This document shows, in pieces, positions 10,401-19,350 of a stretch of DNA of 31,988 bases. The position numbers were made by a program, and so were the translations under genes. Below the pieces are notes generated by a model. The model was not told the origin of the DNA. It saw only the letters and a list, made by a program, of their open reading frames with translations, and made no database searches. Source of the DNA: Priapulus caudatus (lineage: Eukaryota > Priapulida > Priapulimorpha > Priapulimorphida > Priapulidae). Location: contig NW_014577666.1 in the NCBI RefSeq assembly GCF_000485595.1, forward strand, positions 118,781 through 150,768, read 5' to 3'. Each line of letters starts with the position of its first letter. The first letter of the stretch is position 1.

Positions 10401-11262
10401 TTTGAAAATAACGTTCATTTATTGCTAGCAGATATAGCTTTGTTTCGTGTGAGAATTTTACTTTTAAATATCATTATTTTTACTTTCAGAACTGCTCCGT
10501 AGCAATTGTTGGCAAAGATCAGCCATTCACCGTGTATGAGGATGAAGATGTTGCTAAATTCGTATCCTTCCATATTGTGTTTATGTTCCGTGCTTGTTGG
10601 ACATCGATTAACATTTGGTTAGCATGTGAAAATAGATACACAGGCTATTCGATGGCAGTTTTAATCTTTTAATGTATTCGAAACATCTCTCCTGATACTG
10701 TATTCTTATATTGATTCTGTTATTCTTATTGATATCTTAACTGTATATGTTTAGCTGGCACTTATAGAAGCAGATGAAAGAAAACCAGTGAGAGTGAGAG
10801 AACAAGCTGCAGCCGTAAGTACACAGGCACATATTTTCACGTTATTTATCAATATCTGTCCAAAGCACAAGATATCAATGTGAGGTATTTCTACACTGAG
10901 TTCATATCCAGCATTTACAAAGTATGTACTTTTTTGTAAACCCTATGGTAAAACTAAAACCTCTTGCAGGGTTGCCACCAAAGAATTCTTTTAGAGTTTA
11001 GCATGTTGGTAGCTTTCTATCGCTAGTAGCGAAAATGCTGTTGATGGCGGTCACCCATGTTAATGTAGTGTTCTAACAATCATGCATGGGCACAAGCTGG
11101 TCTTTGCTGTATGATTTAATTGTTGGATTGAGGATCGGCTGTATAATATACTCATGTGTGAATGTCCACCTATTTTTGCTTGCACAGTCCCCAATGGATG
11201 ATTCAAGAGATGATGCAGAGGCACCACCTGCGGTCGAGGGAGAGGAGAGCATGGAAACATAA
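583..11262 (+). CDS. PSMA1: Proteasome subunit alpha type-1 (20S core particle), complete, 10 coding exons
   Basis: This gene encodes an outer-ring alpha subunit of the 20S proteasome, which degrades ubiquitinated proteins in cytosol and nucleus; alpha subunits gate the core and are not catalytic. Coding exons are 583-585, 2996-3142, 4101-4204, 4738-4826, 5296-5366, 5547-5679, 10233-10312, 10490-10561, 10755-10814 and 11188-11262. They sum to 834 nt (277 residues), with every junction AG/GT and in phase. Exon 1 is just the ATG followed by GTGAGT. Exon 2 starts [17 protein letters not shown] and contains the alpha-type N-terminal signature ([15 protein letters not shown]). Later landmarks are [12 protein letters not shown] (exon 3), [10 protein letters not shown] and LLVAGYD (exon 5), GARSQSART (exon 6) and an acidic C-terminal tail ending EESMET. 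Human PSMA1 has 263 residues, so the size is normal. Intron 6 (4.55 kb) contains antisense V-ATPase E exons. Exact exon boundaries are my reading of splice sites, without transcript support. Confidence 0.95.
1130..1300. repeat. GT-rich microsatellite with a GA run
   Basis: Long (GT)n tracts with a (GA)8-9 block near 1150-1168 and short interruptions. Reading frames here are low-complexity and not genes. Confidence 0.9.
1428..1670. repeat. Compound microsatellite: GT, GCGT tetramer and GA runs
   Basis: A (GT)n tract passes into about ten GCGT units (1453-1492), then alternating GTGT and GAGA blocks, each closed by the short phrase GAGCTAGA. That phrase recurs four to five times, so there is a higher-order GA-GCTAGA-GT unit. 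It is non-coding. Confidence 0.85.
2626..2720. repeat. TTC/CTT microsatellite in PSMA1 intron 1
   Basis: A polypyrimidine tract made of TTC units that changes to CTC/TCC. It starts just after the end of duplicated block A. Confidence 0.9.
3143..4100 (+). other. PSMA1 intron 2
   Basis: A 958-bp AT-rich intron with GTGTGT donor and TTGCAG acceptor. I see no further gene or clear repeat. Confidence 0.7.
4205..5295 (+). other. PSMA1 introns 3 and 4 around the 89-bp exon 4
   Basis: Intron 3 (4205-4737) ends in a T-rich tract and CAG. Intron 4 (4827-5295) begins GTATCC and ends TTTAG. Both are AT-rich, and nothing else is recognised in them. Confidence 0.7.
6034..6151. mobile_element. Small MITE with ~17-bp terminal inverted repeats
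   Basis: AATAATACCCCACGTTA at 6034-6050 is matched by its near-complement at 6135-6151 (two mismatches). The element is 118 bp long, has no coding capacity, and lies between PSMA1 exon 6 and the nested V-ATPase exons. Confidence 0.55.
6411..6600. repeat. Dispersed repeat family, copy 1
   Basis: This copy shares several blocks in order with 9422-9615: ATATCTC, ATCGTA..GACAAGCGGTTG, CGTTGTACRCTCT and AGCTCTTGATA/GGCTCTTGATA. The copies are diverged. Nothing in them suggests coding. Confidence 0.55.
6662..10132 (-). CDS. ATP6V1E: V-type H+-ATPase subunit E, five internal exons (terminal exons not found)
   Basis: Subunit E forms the peripheral stalk, with subunit G, of the V1 sector that acidifies endomembrane compartments. 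Exons in transcript order are 10067-10132 ([18 protein letters not shown]...), 9616-9792 ([19 protein letters not shown]), 9117-9206 ([18 protein letters not shown]), 7045-7208 ([22 protein letters not shown]) and 6662-6749 ([18 protein letters not shown]). Together they give 195 codons of a protein usually about 226 long, with AG/GT borders and matching phases throughout (0,0,0,2/1,0). The N-terminal half is charged and helical as expected for the stalk coiled coil. No internal stop or frameshift was seen. The short first exon (Met plus about 10 residues) and the last exon (the conserved MMPE...ALFG...RKF tail) were not found by eye. The whole set lies antisense inside PSMA1 intron 6. It may be a functional nested gene with distant end exons, or an incomplete copy. 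Confidence 0.9.
7826..7957. repeat. Tandem repeat, 60-bp period, two copies
   Basis: GGATCGATATCAATTAGATA recurs at exactly 60-bp spacing (7840 and 7900), each followed by TCAAGGGGGGTTAGATATGA. The unit is itself made of repeated GATATCAA phrases. Confidence 0.85.
8005..8358. repeat. Tandem repeat, 59-60-bp period, about six copies
   Basis: Unit starts (ATGTTCGCTT or variants) fall at 8005, 8064, 8124, 8183, 8231, 8290 and 8349: spacings 59, 60, 59, 48, 59, 59. Each unit holds GCTCGAGCAAGC-type sequence and ends AAATACAGAGC. Open frames of 70-124 codons across the array on both strands come from the repeat and are not genes. It is followed by a GA-rich run (8365-8465). Confidence 0.9.
8466..9116. 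other. Intron of the nested V-ATPase E gene, no further gene seen
   Basis: Plain AT-rich sequence between the tandem array and exon 9117-9206. No conserved coding segment was seen on either strand. Confidence 0.5.
9422..9615. repeat. Dispersed repeat family, copy 2, ending at a V-ATPase E splice donor
   Basis: This is the second copy of the 6411-6600 repeat. Its right edge (CTCTTGATAC) ends at 9615, exactly at the border of V-ATPase exon 9616-9792. The donor GTATCAAG on the - strand is therefore part of the repeat consensus. Confidence 0.55.
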
Positions 11263-11533
11263 CAAGACTAAAAATATGTACATTCTCTTTCTAAAGGCGT
11301 GACAGCTTTACTGTGTCACACCTACGAAGCTTGTGTGGCTTTAAATTTTTGTGACAGCCATTGAATGGTTTGTGGCACCATGTGATCGATCCAGGTAGTT
11401 AAGGGATAACTCTTCAGCTCTAATTAGTGACGTTCTTGTTATTAAATTTGTTCAATACAATGAAGAAACCTTGTACAGCCATGGATTAATTCAACAGGCA
11501 TGGAAAAATTCATCGTAACCAATTAAAAATGTG

Positions 11534-11553
11534 AATAAAATTGTGAAAATAAA
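11534..11553 (+). terminator. PSMA1 polyadenylation signals (candidate)
   Basis: Two AATAAA hexamers (11534-11539 and 11548-11553) lie 270-290 bp after the PSMA1 stop codon, followed by AT-rich then T-rich sequence. This spacing suits a short 3' UTR. Confidence 0.5.
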
Positions 11554-11993
11554 TTACAATCTTTCTACAAGGCTAACCTGCGCCAATACCTGTGGGGGTT
11601 GGGCAAACCTTTGTCGCTAATGAATAATGATAGGGCAACATAACTGTGTGGATAAAACATTTTTCGTGGCTATTAGAAGTTTGCGATCAGATGTCAGATG
11701 GATGATATGGTCAGACGTGTCTCTGCGCATGCCTACTATCTACTAAGAGAATTCACAATTTGTTGGAATTATGTATTTAAAAAAGGGACATCCAGAAATA
11801 AGGTTCTATAAAAGATTAACGTTTTTTAAAGTCAAGATTTAACGTAGTGCCTTCTTTATAGAATAAGTGGAAGCCCAATTCTTTCAACATCGATTCCATG
11901 CAACCTCGAACGAAATTGTGTACATTTTTGTTGCCGTTGGTCGGCGCTCGTGTCACATGAGAAGTAGTGCATGATCATTGATGCTAAATATAA

Positions 11994-12110
11994 CAAAAAA
12001 AACATAAACGAAAAAAAAACATAAACATAAACGAAATAACATAAACATAAACGTAAACATAAACATGACATAAAAATAAACATAACATAAACAAAAACAT
12101 AAACGAAATA
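11994..12110. repeat. Degenerate ACATAAACG-type short tandem repeat
   Basis: Repeated AACATAAAC and AACGAAA phrases on the + strand. The 102-codon frame on the - strand is a Phe/Val/Tyr-rich by-product of this repeat. Confidence 0.75.
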
Positions 12111-12490
12111 TAGCAACATCGGTGCCGTATCAGTTTTCCACCCCTCCACCTCACCCACTTCCACTTCTTCTACATTCTTGCTTCTACCTTCTCTTCATCA
12201 TTTCTTCATCGTCTTCTCATTCGTGAGGGATTCTTGGTCGCGTTTCTCTACTTAGCTGCCTCTTCTTCCTTCACCTCCTATCTATTTCTTGCACCTTCTC
12301 CCTTATACCTTCTCCGTGTTACACACCATCTCGCCCTCCTCTAGCTCCAGTACTATAGCCCGCGTACAGTTGCCGCAGGCCTGCAGATAGATGGCAGGTA
12401 ATAGTAAGCGTATGTGTGTTTTACGCCATGTTTGCGTGTATCTGTGATGCTACCGCAATCCTAGCACTGGCTGGTATGGTAAGGAGTGAC

Positions 12491-12637
12491 GTAATATGGA
12501 TATCTATTATCTCTATCACTTATGTCACTCCTAGTATGGCTCATAGGGTCTATGTAATATGGATATCTATGGATGTCTACGTAATATCTATTATCTCTAT
12601 CACTTATGTCACTCCTAGTATGGCTCATAGGGTCTAT
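12491..12637. repeat. Local duplication of about 60 bp
   Basis: A block starting GTAATATGGATATCTATTAT and ending GGCTCATAGGGTCTATG occurs at 12491-12556 and again, shortened at its start, to 12637. A third GTAATATGGATATCTATGGA fragment lies between. The right edge meets the MITE at 12630. Confidence 0.7.
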
Positions 12638-12838
12638 GTCCTCCAGTGTACTGCCGGAACGTACCCTGGGTACGGTCCGGTATACCGGAACGTACCCTGG
12701 TAACTATTTGATATGGTTAAGGTTAGGGAGTAGGCGTAAGCGACTCCCTAGACTCGTTAGTGGAGTAGGCGAGGTACGGTCTGGCATATTAGATAGTACC
12801 AGGGTACGTTCCGGCAGTACCCGGGGGGACATAGACCC
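12630..12838. mobile_element. MITE with 40-bp terminal inverted repeats
   Basis: The left arm 12630-12669 and right arm 12799-12838 are inverted copies, 37 of 40 positions matching, beginning GGGTCTATGTCC and including TGCCGGAACGTACCCTGG. The interior contains GGAGTAGGCGTAAGCGA. Related copies lie at 14422-14615 and 20277-20513. No coding sequence is present. Confidence 0.75.
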
Positions 12839-13340
12839 TCTCAGCCCTAGTATGGCCTATAGTTCCGCCATTGGCCCTGCGTCTGCTTACACGTGTGCGT
12901 GCATGAGTGCCCTCGTGCGTGTGTGATTGCATCAAGAGCTAATAATACAAGTCTGTGATGTACTGGAAAGAGGAGCGCTTTTAAACAATAACTAGAAATT
13001 TGAGTTATATTTAACAGCCGTTGGTAACATAAGCCTAATCGCTGCTAATGAGAGAGAATGCCTGAAGGTATATTATAAAGGATTTTTATCTAAAAAAATT
13101 ATCCGTGTATTGGGATGGTATCATTATGATCTACTCAGTCCGTCCTAATTTTAGCCTTACTTGAACAAATGCCATGAATGCAGACCTGCAGGATTATGAG
13201 CAAAATATTATTGTACACTTCACAAAGTTACAACCTGAATATTCATACCACACAAGCAGTCGTCATCGGTCATTATGAGTCAAATAGTCATCTGTTACCA
13301 ACGGTATATACTAATAAAATATGAACGCGCGTGACAGCAT
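12645..13340. repeat. ~700-bp repeated segment, cleaner copy
   Basis: This segment matches 14422-15180 from GTGTACTGCCGG to GTGACAGCAT, collinear and in the same orientation. It includes most of the MITE and about 500 bp of unique-looking sequence. No coding content is recognised. Confidence 0.8.
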
Positions 13341-13605
13341 TGCATAAGATTTGTGCCCAACTGTTGACGGACGTACGGACGCACGCTCATGCGATTCTAC
13401 AAGCTGCATCTATGTCAGATGAGCTAAAAATATTGTAAATAAATGCAAATTCTATTTACTACCAAAGTCTTCATGTTTATATATTCTATGTCGACTAGTA
13501 ATTCCACATAAATGCTGTTCAATTGCTCCTCTGTAGCACACAGTTTCACAATATGCACATCAGTCTCTACAAACTCACAAAAAGATAGATTAGGCAGAAA
13601 AGCCT

Positions 13606-13700
13606 GGGGCCCGTTGTCAGAAACAAAATTAGTCTTAACATTAGTCTTAACATCAACTTCCACTCGTAAACCGTTGACAGAAACATCGTAAAGTTACGAG
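13606..13700. repeat. Degenerate repeat with paired CGTTGWCAGAAAC motifs, copy 1
   Basis: CCGTTGTCAGAAAC and CCGTTGACAGAAAC lie about 60 bp apart, with repeated TTAGTCTTAACA phrases and CATCGTAAAGTTA. The complement of 18164-18269 has the same motif pair and neighbours. Confidence 0.5.
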
Positions 13701-13831
13701 AATGAAAAATCCTCGCAAATATCCTCTTAACATTACGAGAGCCCAGACCCTCTCGTAACTTTAATATTAAGATGAAAATAACACATTTAGACTAAGAATT
13801 ACAATTATAGTGATATTATATTTTATATTAA

Positions 13832-14329
13832 AGCCGCACTATGCGCATCCAAATGCTAATTTCTCCAGTACCAGACTAGCAAATACTTCGTGTCATGCAT
13901 AATCACACTACCTTATGGCAAAATAAACTCTAGTTCCTGCCATTTCACTGCGCGTTTGCTTAAAACCCACAAGAAAGAGGTGCGAAATCTGGTAATCTGG
14001 CGCCAATGCTAAATTGTTTGCCAAACAATTTTGCCAAGAAACGGTTATGTGACGTCACATGTTTTTATCTTTGCTACACCTGTACCGCTGTACCGCAGCA
14101 CCGCTGTGCGGTTGCTTGGCAGGGCAACGCGAAAGTGTCAATAACATCGGAGAATTTGAACAACATTGGAGGTTTTTTCAAATGCCTTTTATAAGACAAC
14201 GCGCAGTGAAATGGGAGGAACTAGAGTTTATTTTGTCATAAGGTAGTATGATTATGCATGACACGAAGTATTTGCTAGTCTAGTACTGGAGAAATTAGCG
14301 TGTAGACTGTAGATGCGCATAGTGCGGCT
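13832..14329. mobile_element. Non-autonomous DNA transposon, TTAA-flanked, ~125-bp terminal inverted repeats
   Basis: The left end (AGCCGCACTATGCGCATC...) and right end are inverted copies for about 125 bp, near 95% alike apart from a short insertion in the right arm. They include the shared inner phrases CTTCGTGTCATGCATAATCA and TTTCACTGCGCG. Both ends are flanked by TTAA (13828-13831 and 14330-14333), the piggyBac-type target. The ~240-bp core carries no transposase. The short frames across it are not supported as genes. Confidence 0.75.
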
Positions 14330-14421
14330 TTAATGAGTAATATCATGTTTTTCTTGAAAAACACGTCAAAAACATTAATTATATACCGAGTGTGAAACAA
14401 AACAAAACATTTACAAATGGC

Positions 14422-15180
14422 GGTGTACCTGCCGGAAGTACCTTGGGTCGTTCGTCTATACCGGAACGTACCCTGTAACTATTTGATATGGCTTCATAGT
14501 TTAGGAGTAGGCGTAAGCGAATCCCTAGACTCCGTTAGTGGAGTTAGGCGAGTACGGTCGGCATATTAGATAGCTACAGGGGTACGTTTCGCAGTTACCC
14601 GGGGGGACATAGACCTATAGCTATTTATGGCTATAGTTCCGGCCATTGGCCTGGTCTGGCATCGAGACGTCTGCTTCACACCGTGTGCGCGTGCCGATGA
14701 GGTGCGCCTCGTGCGGTGCTGTGAATTGCCGGATCAAGAGCCCTAATGGATACAAGTCGGTAGGTGTACTGGGAAAGGGAGGAGCGCCTTTTTAAAACTA
14801 ACAGAGATTTGAGCGTTAATATTTGAACAGCGTTGGTAACATTAAGCCTTGATCGCTGCTAAGTCTGCAGGAGATGAATGCCTGAAGGGGCTATATTATA
14901 AAGGATTTTTATTCTAAAAAATTATCCGTTGTCAGTTGGACTGCAGGTTCTCTGATGATCTAGCTCAGGTTCCGCTTCCTATATTTATAGCTCTTTTACT
15001 TGAACAATGCCGATGGAATGCAGACGCTGCAGGATTATGGAGAGCAAAATTTATGTGTACACTTGTCACAGTTAAACGCTGAATATTGATAGCACACAAG
15101 CAGTCGTCATGCGGTCATTATGACGTAAATAGTATCTGTTCACCGGGTATATACTAATAAATATGAACGCGGTGACAGCA
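14422..15180. repeat. ~700-bp repeated segment, indel-rich copy
   Basis: This is the second copy of 12645-13340. The differences are mostly one- to four-base insertions with few substitutions, as in unpolished long-read data. It begins shortly after a TTAA-flanked element and ends at GTGACAGCAT, where the fold-back structure starts. Confidence 0.8.
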
Positions 15181-15188
15181 TCTGCAGC

Positions 15189-16592
15189 TATATGGGGCGG
15201 CAAGTATCGGATGACTGCATTTCGTTACCGAAATCAATGATTTTGCTAACGACATCCAAGGTCTACAGAAGTGATTTTTCGTTACGAATTCAACTACTGC
15301 GAATGATTTCGTTTAACGAAATCAGCTTCTGAGAGTTGGATTTCGTTTATTGCAATTCATGCCTTCACTTGGCGCGCCGGCGCTGCAAGTGTCGCATGAC
15401 TTGATATTGTTATTAAAATCATGATTTCGGTAACGAAATCAAGGTCTACAAGTGATTTCGTTATGAAATCACTGCTGCCGAGCTGTTTCGTTACCGACAT
15501 CAGCTACTGCGGTGGATTTCGCTTTACGCACTAATGCTACACTTTTGGCGGCCGGCGCGCCAAGTGTCGCATGGACTGCCTGTTCGTTGTGAAATCAATG
15601 ATTTTTGTAACGATCTATGGCTCACTCATTTTTTTTTTTTTTTTTTGTTTTGTTCTTTTTTTCTTCTTCTTTTATCGTTTGTTTATTTTTTTTCTTCGGG
15701 GCTCAAGCTGTAGCATGGGGTGCTACGTCCGGGGTGGGCGCGCGTGGCTACGCGTAGCACGTGCGTTGTACCGCGTGTTACTGTTGCATGTACCCCGTGT
15801 ACGTTGGCGCTGATCTGGTGTACGTGCTGGGTGTTACCGCGTGCCGCAGTGCGTGTTACCCGCGGTGTACCGGTGTACGTGGCGGTGTGGCCACACACGC
15901 GGGTCCTACGCACGTAAACGAAGATACAGCGGGGGTACACGCAGTACACGAGATACACGCGGGTAACGCGGCGTACACGCCGGGGGTCACGCACGTAACA
16001 CGCGGGGGACGAGAGTACACGCCACGTGCACGCGGCGTCACGCACGTACACGCACGTACCGCCGGGGTCCACGCAGTACACGCAGAGAGATACACGCACG
16101 TACCGCACGTACCCCATGTTACACCTTTTGGCGCCCCATACATTCGGTTAACAACTCACTTGATTTTCGCCCCCCACCCCCCCCCCCGCCCTACGATATA
16201 TCACTCGTAGGTAGTGTGATAGTTTGTTCGTAACTCGCGTAATTTCACTCGCGTAACTGCATTTCGTAACGAATCCACTCGCAGTAATTGATTTCGTAAC
16301 GGAAATCACTTTGTTAGCACTTGTTGTTTCGTCTCGTTTACGAAATCAATGGTTTTGTCAACAAATCAGTCATGCGACAGCATGTGGATTTCGTAAAGCG
16401 AATGCTGACTTCGCAGTAGTTTGATGTGGTGCGTAACGAAATCATCGCCATAGCTTGATTTCGTAATCGAAATCACTCGCCGTAGTGTCATTCGTAGACG
16501 AAGCACGTGTGTTAGACTTCGATTTCGTTCAAAATCGATTGCATTTCGTAACGAAATCAGTCATGCGACCACTTTCCGCCCCCCATGGTATA
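15189..16592. repeat. ~1.4-kb imperfect inverted repeat (fold-back) built from a ~185-bp unit
   Basis: The left arm (15189-15610) and right arm (about 16230-16592) carry, in opposite orientation, repeats of a unit with GTCGCATGACTGATTTCG, GTTACGAAATCA and ACTACTGCGA phrases. GGCGCGCC/GGCCGGCGCGCC and CAAGTGTCGCATG recur at unit borders. The core is GC-rich with degenerate ACGCACGTACAC on the right and its complement on the left. The midpoint is a GTGTGGCCACAC palindrome at 15885-15896, equidistant from both ends. It lies in the low-quality stretch, so a fold-back read artefact is possible. Open frames across the core are repeat by-products. Confidence 0.65.
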
Positions 16593-17190
16593 TGTTCGGG
16601 AGCGCGCGCGCGGCGGGTGACATAAAGGGGCGCGGCGCCAAGGAAGAGGTACAGGCGTTGCTCTGTCGCGCCTTCTTTTGTTTACTTGATTCCTGTCAGT
16701 CTGTCCATCTCTATTGTACGAGTTGGGTGCACACGTGGATTCTGGCGGCTATCACCTTCGCCCGCCAACTCTGTCTTGCTTCTCAGTCTCGGGTTTCCAT
16801 TCACGGCCGCCGATTAAGCCTCTCCACTGCTCATAGCTCCGTTGCACCCATATTCCTTGAGGGCTGGCACTTCCTTTGGTCCGCGAGCCGTGGCGATCTT
16901 CGCGCACGTGTGGGCGATTGTGTAGGAAGTCAGTCTAACCGTTGTTTAGTACGGCTCGACGCTCTGGCTCGCGCATGTCTGCTTCTCCCACACGGTTCGT
17001 CGGCCTCGGATTTTTTGCCGCCCGGGGCCGGCGGCCGTTTCAGATGGCCAGAGCCTTTGCAGCTGTCTGGCAGTTCACACGACAGATAAGCTACGTCTAC
17101 ACGCACGAAGCCTTAACTCGAGTTTAAGCGTCTTACACGCGGCGCCTTAATCGGTTAAGGTAACTTCGACGTTAAGGGCTTTTAACCTCA
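16593..17190. other. GC-rich unique-looking stretch, no supported gene
   Basis: A 165-codon + strand frame (16592-17089) covers this stretch, but it has no recognised domain, splice signal or homologue and lies in indel-prone sequence. I do not call it a gene. Confidence 0.4.
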
Positions 17191-17760
17191 CGATGAGGCG
17201 GCAGACTAGTCGATGTACAGTAGGGTTCCTAGATGTACGTACACACGGCACGACAACTCTCACGCACGTGCCACACGCACGCACGCACGGTACGGTGGGC
17301 AACGCCATGCACGCAACGTACGCTACGTGCACCGGGCGCGCCAGCGCGCACGCCACGCACGAACGGTGTTGTACGCTGCACACGCGCGCCGCAGCGCACG
17401 GCACACACTCATAGCAGCACGTGTACGGTGTCATGCACCCACCATGCACGCCTGTCCGCACGCGCGCACGCACATACCTATTCACACACGGTGTGTACCT
17501 GCCAAGCAACGCAACGCACGCACCACCACAGCACGCAGACGGTGTGTGCCACACACACGGACGACACGCGGATCGCGCTTGCGACGCACGTGTACGGCTG
17601 CCAACGCGCAATGCCGCAGATGTAGGTACACACGCACGCACGCTGCACGCAGTGTACGTGCACACGCACGCACAGCACACAACGACCGCGTGTTACGTAC
17701 ACACGCCAGCAACGGCACACACGCACGTTTCACTACGACACGACGCAGCGCTGCATGAAT
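17190..17760. repeat. Degenerate CACGCACG/GTACACAC low-complexity DNA
   Basis: Irregular repetition of CACGCACG, GTACAC and CACACGC. It gives overlapping His/Thr/Arg- or Cys/Val-rich frames on both strands, which are not genes. Its composition resembles the core of the 15189-16592 fold-back. Confidence 0.75.
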
Positions 17761-17849
17761 AATCGGTATGATCGCTATCGGGGGTGGTTGTTCGTCGTTA
17801 GGCGCTTACTATCGTAGCTCGATGTTTTGAACGCTTAACTTGAGTGAGG

Positions 17850-17874
17850 NNNNNNNNNNNNNNNNNNNNNNNNN
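17850..17874. other. Assembly gap (25 N)
   Basis: Twenty-five undetermined bases. The fixed size suggests a placeholder gap of unknown true length. Indel-rich duplicate segments lie on both sides. Confidence 0.99.
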
Positions 17875-18163
17875 TATGCGCATTTGTGCTCGTTTTAAAT
17901 ACTTTTGCACTGACCATCGACTCTCGCGTCTCGTGTTACAAGTTGAGAATTTGTCTTGTTGCTGCAGAATAAATTCAAGACCGTGTCGTTTTCATCAAAT
18001 ATTATTTATATGTGGTTAGCCATCATAATAGGCATAAATTTACTGTGATGTCATAATAAAGTGTATGAATTTGAATTTTTGTGATCGATTCTCATCCAAT
18101 CAGCAGCCTTGAGACATCAAATTATGAAGTTCCTGTTATTCGGTAAAGTTTTCTAATACTGCG

Positions 18164-18269
18164 ATGTGTTTCTGTCAACGCTCCTCTGGTAACATTAACA
18201 TTAGTCGTAAGTGTTATCTTAACATTAACATTAGCATTAACTTTACGATGTGTTCTGACAACGGCCCCC
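18164..18269. repeat. Degenerate repeat with paired CGTTGWCAGAA motifs, copy 2 (inverted)
   Basis: Relative to 13606-13700 this copy is in reverse orientation. It starts TTTCTGTCAACG, contains AACATTAACATTAG phrases and ends TTCTGACAACGGCCCC. It is probably a MITE-type family. Short frames here are not genes. Confidence 0.5.
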
Positions 18270-18900
18270 TGAGCGCTAAAATTCACACAACCCTTACTTG
18301 GTTTCACGCCATCACAAGCAAAATTACACAAACAACCGCCCTCCACCTGCATATGTGGAATGGTCGAATTATCGCCTTGCAATTGGATAGAACACAATTT
18401 ACTCAGAGGAAATCTAGTAAAATAAGTACTGCAGAAAACTCAAAACTCCCACTTCACGGCAATGTAATGAAGCAGATCCTTATATGAGTGATGGCGGCAC
18501 TTTGCCTTCTCGTCCAAGTGTTCCAGGCTTCTGAGCTCCATCACAGGCCCGTCACTCAGCTCTAAGGCCAAGTCAGCATGGATTTACGCAGGAATGACGT
18601 CACACACGTACGATATTCATTGACGCAAACTATTGAGTAATGCGGTTAAGGAATTTTAGATAATAAACAGTCTGCTTCCATTTACATTGCTGTGGAGTTG
18701 TAGTTTTCTGCAGAGAATTACTGCAAATTAGGTTATACAAAATGACAAGGGTTATAATTTAACAAGTGAACAGTTGGTTACGCATAGATACGTACCAACA
18801 TGAGAGGTACGTGGTTGTTTGTGTATTATTGCATTGATGCGTGTGAAACGAAGCGAGCATTGTGAATTTGTGTAAATTTAGTGCTCACGCTTTTCTACAT

Positions 18901-19100
18901 GCTCATATCTTTCTGTGACAGTGTGAGTTTGTGCACAGTGGCGTTCATGCAGGTGAGACTGTATTCTTGTAGAGCAGCATTTCAATGGTATTTACGAGGA
19001 ATTATCAGTAATAAATTAGGCAAAGAGAATAGATATACATTATAACATTGATAGTAAAAACAATTCGTATCATTTTATTACTGAAACGTCTCAAGAGCCT
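18901..19100. repeat. ~200-220-bp dispersed repeat, copy 1
   Basis: Shares, in order, TCTTTCTGTGA, GTTTGTGCACAGTGGCGT, TTTACGAGGAATTAT, AACAATTCGT and CATTTTATT with copies at 26062-26260 and 27143-27347, all on the same strand. Confidence 0.6.
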
Positions 19101-19286
19101 GTGTATTTTGTGCCGCTGTCAACTGCCATTTTGCAGCTCAGAAATATAATATCAGAAATACTCATAATTTATTGCTAATATTGTTAGGTAATGCGGCCCT
19201 AGTATAGTTAACATGTCCCACAATACTTTATGTCTACAATACACAATGGGTCACAGTGCATCGAAATAAAGCTTGTCCGGTTGTCC

Positions 19287-19350
19287 GAGACAACCAGAAG
19301 TTTGCCCGGACAACCTAACCAGTCTGAGACATTGTCCGGTGCGACACACC
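19287..19350. repeat. ~65-bp diverged direct repeat, copy 1
   Basis: GAGACAACCAGAA, then TTGTCCG and GACAC blocks, repeated in the same order at 20079-20146. Confidence 0.5.

Larger units (their letters stand above)
11263..12480. other. PSMA1 3' UTR and downstream intergenic DNA
   Basis: The 3' UTR with two AATAAA signals is followed by AT-rich sequence, a degenerate ACATAA/CATAAACG repeat (about 11994-12110), and a CT-rich stretch (12130-12360). No coding segment is recognised. Confidence 0.6.

Noticed and set aside
15683-16210. Overlapping 144- and 149-codon frames on opposite strands
   Set aside because: They cover the degenerate GC-rich core of the fold-back. Low-complexity composition on both strands marks them as repeat by-products.
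16592-17089. 165-codon + strand frame
   Set aside because: No recognisable family, no splice context, and located in indel-prone sequence. A chance frame in GC-rich DNA is more likely.
17147-17762. Several long frames (up to 181 codons) on both strands
   Set aside because: They come from CACGCACG-type low-complexity DNA, with no domain and mutually exclusive frames.
18485-18590. Possible small exon: ADLALELSDGPVMELRSLEH on the - strand, or a signal-peptide-like MAALCLLVQVFQAS on the + strand
   Set aside because: Both strands look equally plausible over about 100 bp. No homologue comes to mind and no convincing splice pair flanks either reading.
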